IMG/VR virus record: IMGVR_UViG_3300018083_000009 | Span: 1-55,573 of that record | DNA: 55,573 bases | Source: a virus | Strand: one strand, 5' to 3' | In this document: positions 8,294 through 14,416 of the stretch, one piece after another | Position numbering within the stretch: position 1 is the first letter of the stretch | Layout of the letters: each line of letters opens with the position of its first letter | Made by a program: the position numbers and the translations under genes | The notes under the pieces: model-generated | The model's input: only the letters and a program-made list of their open reading frames with translations | Database searches by the model: none | Told to the model about the DNA's origin: nothing

Positions 8294-8512
8294 TTATTCG
8301 CTCCTGTAACCATGAAGCTGTTGCACAATCTGTTTGATATGTTTGTTCATCGAATCCAAAACAAACTTTTCATTCGGTTGTCCAACCTTCATCAAATGGC
8401 GAACGACTAATAACTCGATAAGTTTTTGTTGCGTGACTGGATCGTATTTCTCCAACAAGAGACTCAATCGATCTAGAAACGGTAACAGTTCTTCGCCTAA
8501 CGTTACAGTCAT
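8294..8512 (-). CDS. Hypothetical helical protein
   Basis: A 72-residue, mainly helical protein (LLPFLDRLSLLLEKYDP, QQKLIELLVVRHLMKV). It abuts the upstream gene's stop and is followed one base later by the zinc-ribbon gene, so the three are probably translationally coupled. No family recognised. Confidence 0.6.
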   Translation of the reverse strand: MTVTLGEELLPFLDRLSLLLEKYDPVTQQKLIELLVVRHLMKVGQPNEKFVLDSMNKHIKQIVQQLHGYRSE

Positions 8513-8692
8513 TTAGTTACACCTTTTGATTCGTTGGCCCATTGTCGTTTTGTAACTTACGCAACGGATAATCTTTCCGTTATCATCGCGAATTACAGAA
8601 TGACGATAACCAAACGTATCGGTTCGACTCGTTTCGTTATAGGACCAAGCTACTCCTGGCGTCATCACCAGGAGAACCAGCAACCATTTCAT
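8513..8692 (-). CDS. Small secreted protein
   Basis: A 59-residue product starting MKWLLVLLVMTPGVAWS, a plausible signal peptide cut after AWS, followed by a short polar, basic mature part with one Cys pair (RCVSY, KRCN). Start chosen at 8692, which has AAAGGAC eight bases upstream; a longer in-frame start would bury the signal peptide. An octamer hairpin (CTCCTGG / CCAGGAG, 8653-8674) lies inside the signal-peptide codons. It could act in the periplasm; function unknown. Confidence 0.65.
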   Translation of the reverse strand: MKWLLVLLVMTPGVAWSYNETSRTDTFGYRHSVIRDDNGKIIRCVSYKTTMGQRIKRCN

Positions 8693-8790
8693 TTCATTGT
8701 CCTTTACAGTTTGAAGTTTAGGCCCGAGACGCAACCTTGCGCTCGTGAAACTAGCTTGCAAGCAAGCTAGTTCCAAGAAAGCAACGTTAG
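8693..8790 (-). repeat. Tandem-hairpin spacer C
   Basis: First hairpin with 11-bp arms AACTAGCTTGC / GCAAGCTAGTT (8749-8759 and 8762-8772). Second, smaller hairpin CGCAA-CC-TTGCG (8730-8741). The leader ACTGTAAAGGACA follows. Confidence 0.7.
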
Positions 8791-9171
8791 TTATACGTTG
8801 TTGTCCTCTTGTTTCGAGTGCAATACAAAATAACGTGGCGAATCATACGCGACTTTTCCTTCCGACCTCAGAATGGATAGTCGTGATGATGCCGTTCCTA
8901 TCGGTAGTTCTGCTACCTTAGCAAGTTCCCTGCCGGTCAACCCATCTTTACCAGCTGCTTCTAACGCCAGCATTACTTGTTGGGTCGCAACAGAAGCAGA
9001 CCGTTTGCGTTTGTGCTTGTCAGGACCACGCGGTTTCATCATTGGCTTAGATGCTGGCATCTTAACCAACATTTCACCGTAGACTTCGTAACGAATTTGC
9101 AACCTTGCAATCTCTTGTAAGAGATGATCTCGTTGCTCATGTAACCATTTCACTAAAGCATCGTATTCCAT
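8791..9171 (-). CDS. Winged-helix DNA-binding protein
   Basis: A 126-residue protein. Residues 1-35 form a likely coiled coil (LVKWLHEQRDHLLQEIARLQ). A basic linker (KPRGPDKHKRKR) follows, then a helix-turn-helix with wing (TGRELAKVAELPIGTASSRL, then EGKVAY) at about residues 75-110. This is the layout of many small phage transcription factors. The ATG at 9171 has GGAG eight bases upstream and shares its A with the stop of the upstream gene (TGATG), so the two are coupled. Confidence 0.7.
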   Translation of the reverse strand: MEYDALVKWLHEQRDHLLQEIARLQIRYEVYGEMLVKMPASKPMMKPRGPDKHKRKRSASVATQQVMLALEAAGKDGLTGRELAKVAELPIGTASSRLSILRSEGKVAYDSPRYFVLHSKQEDNNV

Positions 9172-9344
9172 CACTCTGACTCCTCAATCGGTTCATCCGA
9201 CCAGTAGTTAGAGTCCTCAAAGATATCGGCACGATAACGGCTTTTCTTTTCGAGTTCGCATTCATCGCAAACGTAGGTGCAGAAAATTCCCCTTGCATCA
9301 TACAAGGGAAAACGGATCATTCCGCTTCCACAAATACACTCCAT
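9171..9344 (-). CDS. Small Cys-rich protein, probable zinc binder
   Basis: A 57-residue reading frame beginning MECICGSG with later CTYVCDEC, giving CxC and CxxxCxxC groups suited to metal binding. It has the operon's standard AAAGGAATGGAATA leader and ends with TGATG overlap into the winged-helix gene. Its length, leader and coupling support a real gene. Function unknown. Confidence 0.65.
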   Translation of the reverse strand: MECICGSGMIRFPLYDARGIFCTYVCDECELEKKSRYRADIFEDSNYWSDEPIEESE

Positions 9345-9433
9345 TATTCCATTCCTTTCCAGTTCGATTCGGTTGTCTAACAGAACGGTCTGTTAGTAAA
9401 ATGAGTGTGAACACTCATTTCATTAATAGAACG
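9345..9433 (-). repeat. Tandem-hairpin spacer D
   Basis: First hairpin AAATGAGTGT-GA-ACACTCATTT (9399-9420). Second hairpin CTAACAGA-ACGG-TCTGTTAG (9377-9396). The ribosome-binding leader CTGGAAAGGAATGG follows before 9344. Confidence 0.75.
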
Positions 9434-9751
9434 TCAGTCGCGTCCATCCTTTAGCATTTGGATTCTCTCTTCAAGCAAAACGATTTGTTGCTTTAACACA
9501 GTTGAAATTTCGACTTGTTGTTTCCACAACATTTGAAACCGTTGCACGCCCAATAGAAGAGCGGCATCGTTTTCAATCGCTACACTAACGAATTGACTAA
9601 AAAGTTTTCGTTCCTTTTTAGTCCATCGTGGATTGCCAGTTTCTAATCTTTCGATTAGTTCAAACAGCCCGTCAACAAAATCATTCGTCTCGCTAGCTAA
9701 AAAATCAGCAAATTTGCTGATCCTTTTGTGACGTTCCGTTTCGTCATCCAT
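9434..9751 (-). CDS. Hypothetical helical protein
   Basis: A 105-residue, mostly helical protein with a C-terminal coiled coil (VEISTVLKQQIVLLEERIQML). Two adjacent ATG codons are possible; I chose the second because it gives the same eight-base distance from AAAGGA as other genes of the operon. Family not recognised. Confidence 0.65.
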   Translation of the reverse strand: MDDETERHKRISKFADFLASETNDFVDGLFELIERLETGNPRWTKKERKLFSQFVSVAIENDAALLLGVQRFQMLWKQQVEISTVLKQQIVLLEERIQMLKDGRD

Positions 9752-9847
9752 CATTCCATTCCTTTCAAGTTCGTTTCACTTAGGCTCCAACTTGCGTTGG
9801 TGCTTGCTCCTGGCGAGTTACCGCCAGGAGCCTGCATAAAAGCAAGT
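9752..9847 (-). repeat. Tandem-hairpin spacer E
   Basis: First hairpin with 10-bp arms GCTCCTGGCG / CGCCAGGAGC (9806-9815 and 9822-9831), built on the iterated octamer. Second hairpin CCAAC-TTGC-GTTGG (9787-9800). The AACTTGAAAGGAATGG leader follows. Confidence 0.75.
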
Positions 9848-10069
9848 TTATTTCATAGTATCAAGGATATTCAACGCTCGTTTTAATGCTTCCGTCCACT
9901 CAATGTTGCCATGACACAACCATTTCGTTTCAGAGTTAACACGAGGTTGGAAAACCCATGCGCCATCTTTTTGATACAGTATCGCATCGTCATAATCCTT
10001 TTCAGCATCATAACGATATTCAATCGAAAACAGCTTGTCTTCGACCTGAGATTGAACTTGCAACCACAT
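9848..10069 (-). CDS. Hypothetical protein
   Basis: A 73-residue protein (MWLQVQSQVEDKLFS...) with alternating strands and a C-terminal helix. The ATG at 10069 is chosen because GGAGG lies eight bases upstream, inside the end of the preceding gene, whose stop is four bases before this start. No hairpin separates these two genes, unlike the rest of the operon, so they behave as a coupled pair. Confidence 0.65.
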   Translation of the reverse strand: MWLQVQSQVEDKLFSIEYRYDAEKDYDDAILYQKDGAWVFQPRVNSETKWLCHGNIEWTEALKRALNILDTMK

Positions 10070-10073
10070 TGGT

Positions 10074-10436
10074 TTAGCCTCCGAAATAGAACGACCGTGC
10101 ATAGGCTAGCAAAGCTTCCTCTTGACGATCTGTAAGAGAAACATTCTGCCAATGAGTAAACCAGTTCTGACACTGCAAGAATGCAGTTTCAGGTTTGTTA
10201 TGGTCATTCAAGTCACCAGTGATTTGCACAGCCGGTCCACCCGTTGTCAAAACGATACGATACTCCATGGGTGGAGTCGTGTCGCTATAACAATGCCAGT
10301 TGGAGCGAACTTCAATCGATAACGGATCAGGACGATTATCATCCACTTCCGATTGAGTCATGTTTCCAAACTCTAACGATTCAATCTCTACAGCCCACGC
10401 AAGAGCCATTTCGACTGCGTTATCTTTGTCATCCAT
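10074..10436 (-). CDS. Hypothetical protein
   Basis: A 120-residue acidic protein (MDDKDNAVEMALAWAVEIESLEFGN...) ending AYARSFYFGG. It has the standard leader, with the second of two ATG codons at the usual spacing. No domain recognised. Its stop region carries the ribosome-binding site of the next gene. Confidence 0.65.
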   Translation of the reverse strand: MDDKDNAVEMALAWAVEIESLEFGNMTQSEVDDNRPDPLSIEVRSNWHCYSDTTPPMEYRIVLTTGGPAVQITGDLNDHNKPETAFLQCQNWFTHWQNVSLTDRQEEALLAYARSFYFGG

Positions 10437-10540
10437 CATTCCATTCCTTTACAGTTCAAACAGGTTAAGTCACGTTCCTTGATTCATTCCGAATCAAGAA
10501 GAGTGCAACATCATATGATGTTGCAATCCTATTGATTAGG
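10437..10540 (-). repeat. Tandem-hairpin spacer F
   Basis: First hairpin is a perfect 22-base palindrome (10504-10525, half-site TGCAACATCAT). Second hairpin CTTGATTC-ATTCC-GAATCAAG (10478-10498). A GTAAAGGAATGG leader follows. Confidence 0.75.
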
Positions 10541-10810
10541 CTAGTCGATCTTTACAACGTGAACACCTTCGCAACGATAGACAACTTCACCGTTTATTGT
10601 GAAGGTGTCACCATCTTTCAAATGCTCATTGGTCTGATAAAGGTCATACAAGCACTCATGCATACGTTCATTATTCTCTCGTATCAAATCCATGTCGCCG
10701 TCTTTATAACGAACGAACAATAAAACTTGCATGGACTTAGATGCGCCAGAATATTTTAATTCCGAAACATAATAGTAACCGTGCGAGTCTTGCTCTAGTT
10801 TATATTCCAT
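10541..10810 (-). CDS. Hypothetical protein
   Basis: An 89-residue protein with a beta-rich C-terminal half (DGDTFTINGEVVYRCEGVHVVKID). I chose the second of two ATG codons by leader spacing. No family recognised; the strand-turn pattern would suit a small barrel. Confidence 0.6.
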   Translation of the reverse strand: MEYKLEQDSHGYYYVSELKYSGASKSMQVLLFVRYKDGDMDLIRENNERMHECLYDLYQTNEHLKDGDTFTINGEVVYRCEGVHVVKID

Positions 10811-10894
10811 CATTCATTCCTTTACTGTTTCGAGACTCTAACCATCTAGGCTAGACTGTTACTCCTGGCATACCGCCAGGAGTAACCGTATAGG
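10811..10894 (-). repeat. Tandem-hairpin spacer G
   Basis: First hairpin has perfect 12-bp arms GTTACTCCTGGC / GCCAGGAGTAAC (10858-10869 and 10875-10886), the longest of the octamer type. The second element is weak (TCTA-GGC-TAGA near 10845). The word AGGCTAGA occurs on both sides of the main hairpin. Confidence 0.7.
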
Positions 10895-11569
10895 CTAGAA
10901 CTCAATCGTAATCGTTACGCTAGCATCACGAACCTTGATCGATCCGGATATTTTCGAAGTATCAACGTTCAACGCGTCGGCAATCAGGTTCCGCAGGTCG
11001 GAACCCTGGAAAGCTTTGCGGGCTGCTTTGCCGATAGGCTCTGCAATCGCCTCAGAGGCATCGCCAGAGGCTACAGGCTTGCCAGTTTTACGTAACCCCT
11101 TGCCCACGATCTTTGCCGCCACAGCATAGCTTGGAGCGGCCTTGTAGGATTGCCTCGCAATCGGGGTGAAGTCATACCGCCCGAGTCGGATTTGGGCATC
11201 GGTCAGAGTCGGAAAAAAGAAATGCGAGGTTTGCCGTTGAGCACGCCAAGCATTCCGTTTCGTCATCAGAACATAATGAGAAATGTTGAGAGAGGCTCCC
11301 ATCATGATTCCGTTGTTATCGGTAGCGTTACAATCCCGCACGATACCGATAAGAAACGCGGAATTGTGTGGCTCGGTTGCACCGTTAACCGTTGCGTTCT
11401 GGCAGCAAACGACATACTTGACGCTTTCCGCGCGAGTCAACTTGAACGGTAGCGCAGTCGTTACGACTCCGCTTTTGATGATTTGTTCTGGCGACTCGCC
11501 AGTGTAAACCATCATTACGGAACCGAGGTCGTTATTCATCTTTACCATTTGTTTCACTTTCATTTTCAT
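10895..11569 (-). CDS. Hypothetical protein of the leftward operon
   Basis: About 224 residues. The N-terminal two thirds contain VMMVYTGESPEQIIKSG, YVVCCQNATVNG and FLIGIVRDCNATDNNGIMMG, a mixed alpha/beta protein. The C-terminal third is Ala/Lys-rich and ends with a strand-rich segment. GC content looks higher than in the neighbouring small genes. Several Met codons near the N-terminus (11569, 11563, 11536) are possible starts and none has a strong Shine-Dalgarno. Function unknown. Confidence 0.6.
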   Translation of the reverse strand: MKMKVKQMVKMNNDLGSVMMVYTGESPEQIIKSGVVTTALPFKLTRAESVKYVVCCQNATVNGATEPHNSAFLIGIVRDCNATDNNGIMMGASLNISHYVLMTKRNAWRAQRQTSHFFFPTLTDAQIRLGRYDFTPIARQSYKAAPSYAVAAKIVGKGLRKTGKPVASGDASEAIAEPIGKAARKAFQGSDLRNLIADALNVDTSKISGSIKVRDASVTITIEF

Positions 11570-11647
11570 CACTAGATTGTGTCTGGCCACTTGATCGACT
11601 CCAGAAAGATGCAACATCGTATTGATGTTGCATCCTTATGTTTTCGA
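11570..11647 (-). repeat. Tandem-hairpin spacer H
   Basis: First hairpin GATGCAACATC / GATGTTGCATC (11608-11618 and 11624-11634). Second element TCTGG...CCAGA (11582-11586 and 11601-11605) lies in a 29-base block (11579-11607) that recurs with one change at 12064-12092 in spacer I. Confidence 0.75.
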
Positions 11648-12031
11648 TTAGCCTTTGATTGCGTCACGTAAACGATCGTTGAATGCCAGGACTGCACTCA
11701 AATATTCCTCGTGCGAACTGACCGTTTCGGCAAGTTCTGCAAGATCGATACCGGATAGGCTAGAGTCCAGATCGTTAACTCTCGATTCGATTCCATCATG
11801 ATCGTCGATTTTGGAATCGATATCGTCAAGTCTGCCATCCATGTCGGCAATATCTGACTCCATGGATTGCATACGAACCAGAAGCGAATCGTTGGTATTC
11901 TCTAACGATTCGATCTTGTCCTGCATCATTCCGATAACGTCCCGGAGTTCCCGGATCGTTTGTTTCAGTTCTGGAAGCAAGTCCAGGGGACTCGTGCCAT
12001 CGAACCGAATGGTTACGTTTTCGAATTGCAT
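11648..12031 (-). CDS. Coiled-coil protein
   Basis: A 127-residue protein that is almost entirely a coiled coil from about residue 20 to 105 (heptads in TIRELRDVIGMMQDKIESLENTNDSL and the Asp-rich DIADMDGRLDDIDSKIDDHD). This suggests an oligomeric binding or scaffold protein. It could sequester a host factor, but nothing in the sequence says which. Confidence 0.65.
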   Translation of the reverse strand: MQFENVTIRFDGTSPLDLLPELKQTIRELRDVIGMMQDKIESLENTNDSLLVRMQSMESDIADMDGRLDDIDSKIDDHDGIESRVNDLDSSLSGIDLAELAETVSSHEEYLSAVLAFNDRLRDAIKG

Positions 12032-12132
12032 TGTTCTACTTTCATTTCAGTTTCATTAGGTTAGTGTCTGGCCACATGATCGACTCCAGAAAACTGCAAC
12101 GTTGCAAGAACGTTGCAATTTTATGCTTTCGA
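12032..12132 (-). repeat. Tandem-hairpin spacer I
   Basis: First hairpin TGCAACGTT-GCAAG-AACGTTGCA (12095-12117). Second element TCTGG...CCAGA (12067-12071 and 12086-12090) is inside the 29-base block shared with spacer H. The flanking stop contexts (AAAGGCTAATCGAAA) are also shared, so spacers H and I are duplicates whose main stems have diverged. Confidence 0.75.
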
Positions 12133-12345
12133 TTAGCCTTTAGTCTTTAACCATTTACCATCAACTTGCTTCTGATATTGTTGGCCTTTACCAGCACCTA
12201 AACCAATGCCGAATTTTTTGTGACACTTAGGACACAAATTCGCCCACGGTCCAAACTTAGTGCGACCATCAATAAATGTCGTTGTGATAACGCATTTATT
12301 CAGATCACATTCGGTTGGTTCTAAACCAATCCAATACTTTTCCAT
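12133..12345 (-). CDS. Small zinc-binding protein
   Basis: A 70-residue protein with C-x4-C (ECDLNKC) and CPKC (about residues 13-41), a likely zinc site, then a Gly/Lys-rich tail (GIGLGAGKGQQYQKQ). Its leader AAAAGGAAAGTGAGCT is shared with the next gene upstream. Function unknown. Confidence 0.65.
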   Translation of the reverse strand: MEKYWIGLEPTECDLNKCVITTTFIDGRTKFGPWANLCPKCHKKFGIGLGAGKGQQYQKQVDGKWLKTKG

Positions 12346-12443
12346 AGCTCACTTTCCTTTTCAGTTCGTTTCAGATTCCAAACCATTTTCATGTTTTGGT
12401 GCTTGCTCCTGGCCTACCGCCAGGAGCAATCATAAAAACACGA
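12346..12443 (-). repeat. Tandem-hairpin spacer J
   Basis: First hairpin has perfect 11-bp arms TTGCTCCTGGC / GCCAGGAGCAA (12403-12413 and 12419-12429). Second hairpin CCAAA...TTTGG (12378-12399). Confidence 0.75.
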
Positions 12444-12677
12444 TTAAGCAATTACGTAACCGTTATTTTCACCTTCGCCTTTAAATTCGATTACGTCATT
12501 ATGTGTAATCGCATCGTGACCGCGGAATCCAATCATGACAGGGATTCGAAACTCGTTAGGCTTCCGAACCCATGTTATAGTGCGACCGTTACGACGCACC
12601 TTCCAAAATCTTCCGTTACGCATACGGACATACATTCTGTCAGCGTCAAGTGCTGACTCAATTTCATTAAGTTCCAT
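12444..12677 (-). CDS. Hypothetical small basic protein
   Basis: A 77-residue protein with strand-rich, basic middle (RMYVRMRNGRFWKVRRNGRTITWVRK). This pattern suggests a small nucleic-acid-binding beta barrel, but no family is recognised. The leader AAGGAAAGTGAGCT precedes the ATG. Confidence 0.6.
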   Translation of the reverse strand: MELNEIESALDADRMYVRMRNGRFWKVRRNGRTITWVRKPNEFRIPVMIGFRGHDAITHNDVIEFKGEGENNGYVIA

Positions 12678-12764
12678 AGCTCACTTTCCTTCAGTTCGTT
12701 TCAGTTATCAAACGCGATGTTGCGTTTGTAGAATGAGTGCTCGCACTCATTCCATAAAAGCAAC
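12678..12764 (-). repeat. Tandem-hairpin spacer K
   Basis: First hairpin GAATGAGTGC-TC-GCACTCATTC (12731-12752). Second hairpin CAAACGC-GATGTT-GCGTTTG (12709-12728). The standard leader follows. Confidence 0.75.
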
Positions 12765-12998
12765 TTAACCCATATAGAGCAACGTTCCGTTTAACGTTCC
12801 GAAAACATTACTATACATTTCAGCCTCTTTCGGAGTCGCTTCCCGTTCCAAATTGGAAACGAGAATTTGTGCTTCCTTTTTCGTTATCCTAATCCAACGT
12901 TCCGACGTTCCGAAACGCGCTTGAATGTATACCACTTTGGCAACATTCAAAGCGCATTGCAAAGCGTCAACCGTTGTTAGATTATGATGACTCGACAT
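12765..12998 (-). CDS. Hypothetical protein
   Basis: A 77-residue protein (MSSHHNLTTVDALQCALNVAKVVYIQARFG...). The ATG at 12998 has AAAAGGA eight bases upstream, as in the rest of the operon; a start 18 bases earlier would remove that site. Predominantly helical with a RWIRITKKEAQIL segment. Family not recognised. Confidence 0.6.
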   Translation of the reverse strand: MSSHHNLTTVDALQCALNVAKVVYIQARFGTSERWIRITKKEAQILVSNLEREATPKEAEMYSNVFGTLNGTLLYMG

Positions 12999-13081
12999 TT
13001 TCACATTCCTTTTCATTTCGTTTCAGGTTCTAGCGTATGCTAGTAAATGCATCCCATGGGATGCATTCATTAGGATAAGCT
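12999..13081 (-). repeat. Tandem-hairpin spacer L
   Basis: First hairpin is a perfect 22-base palindrome (13046-13067, half-site AATGCATCCCA). Second hairpin CTAGC-GTAT-GCTAG (13030-13043), almost the same as in spacer A. Confidence 0.75.
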
Positions 13082-13249
13082 TTAGACCATATCTTCGCGC
13101 ATTGTAAAAGTTACCTTCTGAGAATGATTCAACAATCTCAGAAGCTTGTTAGCCTCTTGCGAGGTGACAGGTTCATTGCAGTTGTTATACAGGCTGATTA
13201 AAGCCTGCTCTAGCAATGCGATTTGATATTGTGTCAACTTAGTTACCAT
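13082..13249 (-). CDS. Small helical protein, first gene of the leftward operon
   Basis: A 55-residue frame (MVTKLTQYQIALLEQALISL...) ending REDMV. It is predicted helical, with EPVTSQEANKLLRLL in the middle. It fills the gap between spacer L and the noncoding control region and ends with the same spacing as its neighbours. The upstream leader has only a weak GAAAGTGAAATGAA site. Function unknown. Confidence 0.6.
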   Translation of the reverse strand: MVTKLTQYQIALLEQALISLYNNCNEPVTSQEANKLLRLLNHSQKVTFTMREDMV

Positions 13250-13319
13250 TTCATTTCACTTTCATTACTAGGGTTATCACTCTGTATTTATCCGGGCTTG
13301 TGACCGGCATAGGCTACAT

Positions 13320-13860
13320 TACAAGGCGACTCTTAAAGCTAAAGCTTTATCGCGTATTTACGCTAAAGAGTCGCATTGAACCTAGTTTCGAAACTGAAAG
13401 GAACAATGGAACCTTGCCAATGGTGAGCGCCAGGATTCGCTTTTATCTATTCTGGCGCTTGCACTCTATCCCTAGGGGATAGCCTAGCAAGGTTAGCTTA
13501 TTCGATTGTCAAAGAGTGGGACTCCGCTTTCCCCAAAAATTCGAAACGGTAACGACTCTTCGCGTTTTATGCTTGCGTTACCTAGCGTTTCAATTTGCCA
13601 CCGCATTGTGGGCTTGAGTCTTACCTTTGCCGGTAGATCAGTCGGTTAAACACTTAATCCATTGGAATCGTCGGCGCTGATTCGTAAGACTCGGATCGTT
13701 GGTCAGGCTAGTTAATCCAAGCCCATAACAGGCTCTAAATGGCGACTCATTGTTTAACCCTATGCGCCAAGCGCAAAGGTAAGTGGGGGAGCGGATTCAG
13801 TTTTCAAAGATCAGAGGGAAGCCCGGTAGGCTAGGCTAGGCTCGGGGCTTCCCTTGTAGT
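13320..13860 (-). ncRNA. Candidate large structured RNA
   Basis: Nested complementary segments can be read by eye: GCGACTCTT 13326-13334 with 13366-13374; AACCTTGC 13410-13417 with 13487-13494, enclosing AGCGCCAG (13426-13433/13452-13459) and CTATCCC (13466-13472/13476-13482); GGTAACG 13548-13554 with 13576-13582; CTTACCTTTGC 13620-13630 with 13773-13783, enclosing GGTTAAACA 13644-13652 with 13751-13759; TCCGCT 13523-13528 with 13790-13795; and GGGAAGCCC 13816-13824 with 13845-13853. An alternative pairing also exists. The strand is uncertain. Leftward is favoured because a TTGTAA-N16-TATATA promoter-like pair lies at 13882-13909 reading left. It could be a free RNA or the leader of the leftward operon. 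Confidence 0.5.
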
Positions 13861-13881
13861 CTAGTAGATAGTAGAAATTGT

Positions 13882-13909
13882 TATATAGGGATTAGTTTTC
13901 GAATTACAA
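13882..13909 (-). promoter_or_regulatory. Candidate leftward promoter
   Basis: Read leftward, TTGTAA (13904-13909) and TATATA (13882-13887) are separated by 16 bases. Transcription would begin just before the GGGAAGCCC hairpin and run through the structured stretch into the leftward genes. The -35 match to TTGACA is partial. Confidence 0.35.
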
Positions 13910-14021
13910 GGGGTTATTTTACTTAGAATGTCGATTTTCTTACTGTCAGCTTACTAAGGATTTACAAGGGTTTACTGCTAATACTGGCGAGTTCTCTTAT
14001 ATTTCCTTAGCAATGCCATGG

Positions 14022-14073
14022 TTTGACATAAGGCAAGATCCACCCCGCAGGGTAAGGCTTGCCTTATGTCAAA
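14022..14073. repeat. Perfect 16-bp inverted repeat
   Basis: TTTGACATAAGGCAAG (14022-14037) and its exact complement (14058-14073) flank a 20-base spacer. Each arm contains a TTGACA box reading toward the spacer. It could be an operator over divergent promoters or a cruciform at an origin. No T-run follows, so it is not a standard terminator. Confidence 0.6.
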
Positions 14074-14099
14074 ATTGCCTTTTGACAAGCTTCCCTGGC

Positions 14100-14258
14100 G
14101 AGCCGATAGGCTAGCCATGGCTCTAGAGCCATGGGACCATGGCCGTGGCGCGGCTCAGAGGCATCCCACAGGCCGCCTAGGCCGCTCCTGCTAGGGGGAT
14201 AGCAGGAGACTCCGTTTGGCCAGTTCTGATAAAAGTCAATTGGGACGAATCCCAATTG
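14100..14258. repeat. GC-rich palindrome cluster
   Basis: It contains a perfect 20-base palindrome (14115-14134, half-site CCATGGCTCT) inside GAGCCG/CGGCTC arms (14100-14105 and 14151-14156). Next come CTCCTGCT-N8-AGCAGGAG (14185-14208) and CAATTGGGA-CGAA-TCCCAATTG (14237-14258). The stretch is more GC-rich than the genome average. It looks like structured regulatory or origin DNA. Confidence 0.55.
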
Positions 14259-14291
14259 CGAGACACGATTTGCTCTTTGATAATCTCATAT

Positions 14292-14353
14292 GATCTAGCT
14301 GCTAGATAGCTGCTATCTTCTAGATAGCTGCTAGATAGCTGCTAGATAGCTGC
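14292..14353. repeat. 11-bp tandem iterons
   Basis: Four exact copies of TAGATAGCTGC (14303-14313, 14321-14331, 14332-14342, 14343-14353) follow one imperfect copy (14292-14302), with a 7-base interruption after the second. An 11-base step places each copy on nearly the same face of the helix, as for iterons bound by an initiator or for cooperative operators. Confidence 0.7.
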
Positions 14354-14416
14354 TAGCTTCCACTAGCTATCCGATAGCTACCGCTAGCAAGCAAAACGCA
14401 TGGCCGCTCGTTTACC

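Noticed and set aside
13300-13482. Short rightward open frame
   Set aside because: It runs through several perfect inverted repeats, has no ribosome-binding site and gives a protein of unlikely composition.
13320-13860. tmRNA or RNase P RNA
   Set aside because: I see no tag-coding sequence, tRNA-like ends or the conserved RNase P core words; only the general degree of structure is similar.
14064-14255. Short leftward open frame
   Set aside because: It overlaps the palindrome cluster, lacks a Shine-Dalgarno, and its composition follows the GC-rich palindromes.
14292-14353. CRISPR-like array
   Set aside because: The repeat unit is 11 bp and directly abutting, without spacers, so it is an iteron-type tandem repeat.
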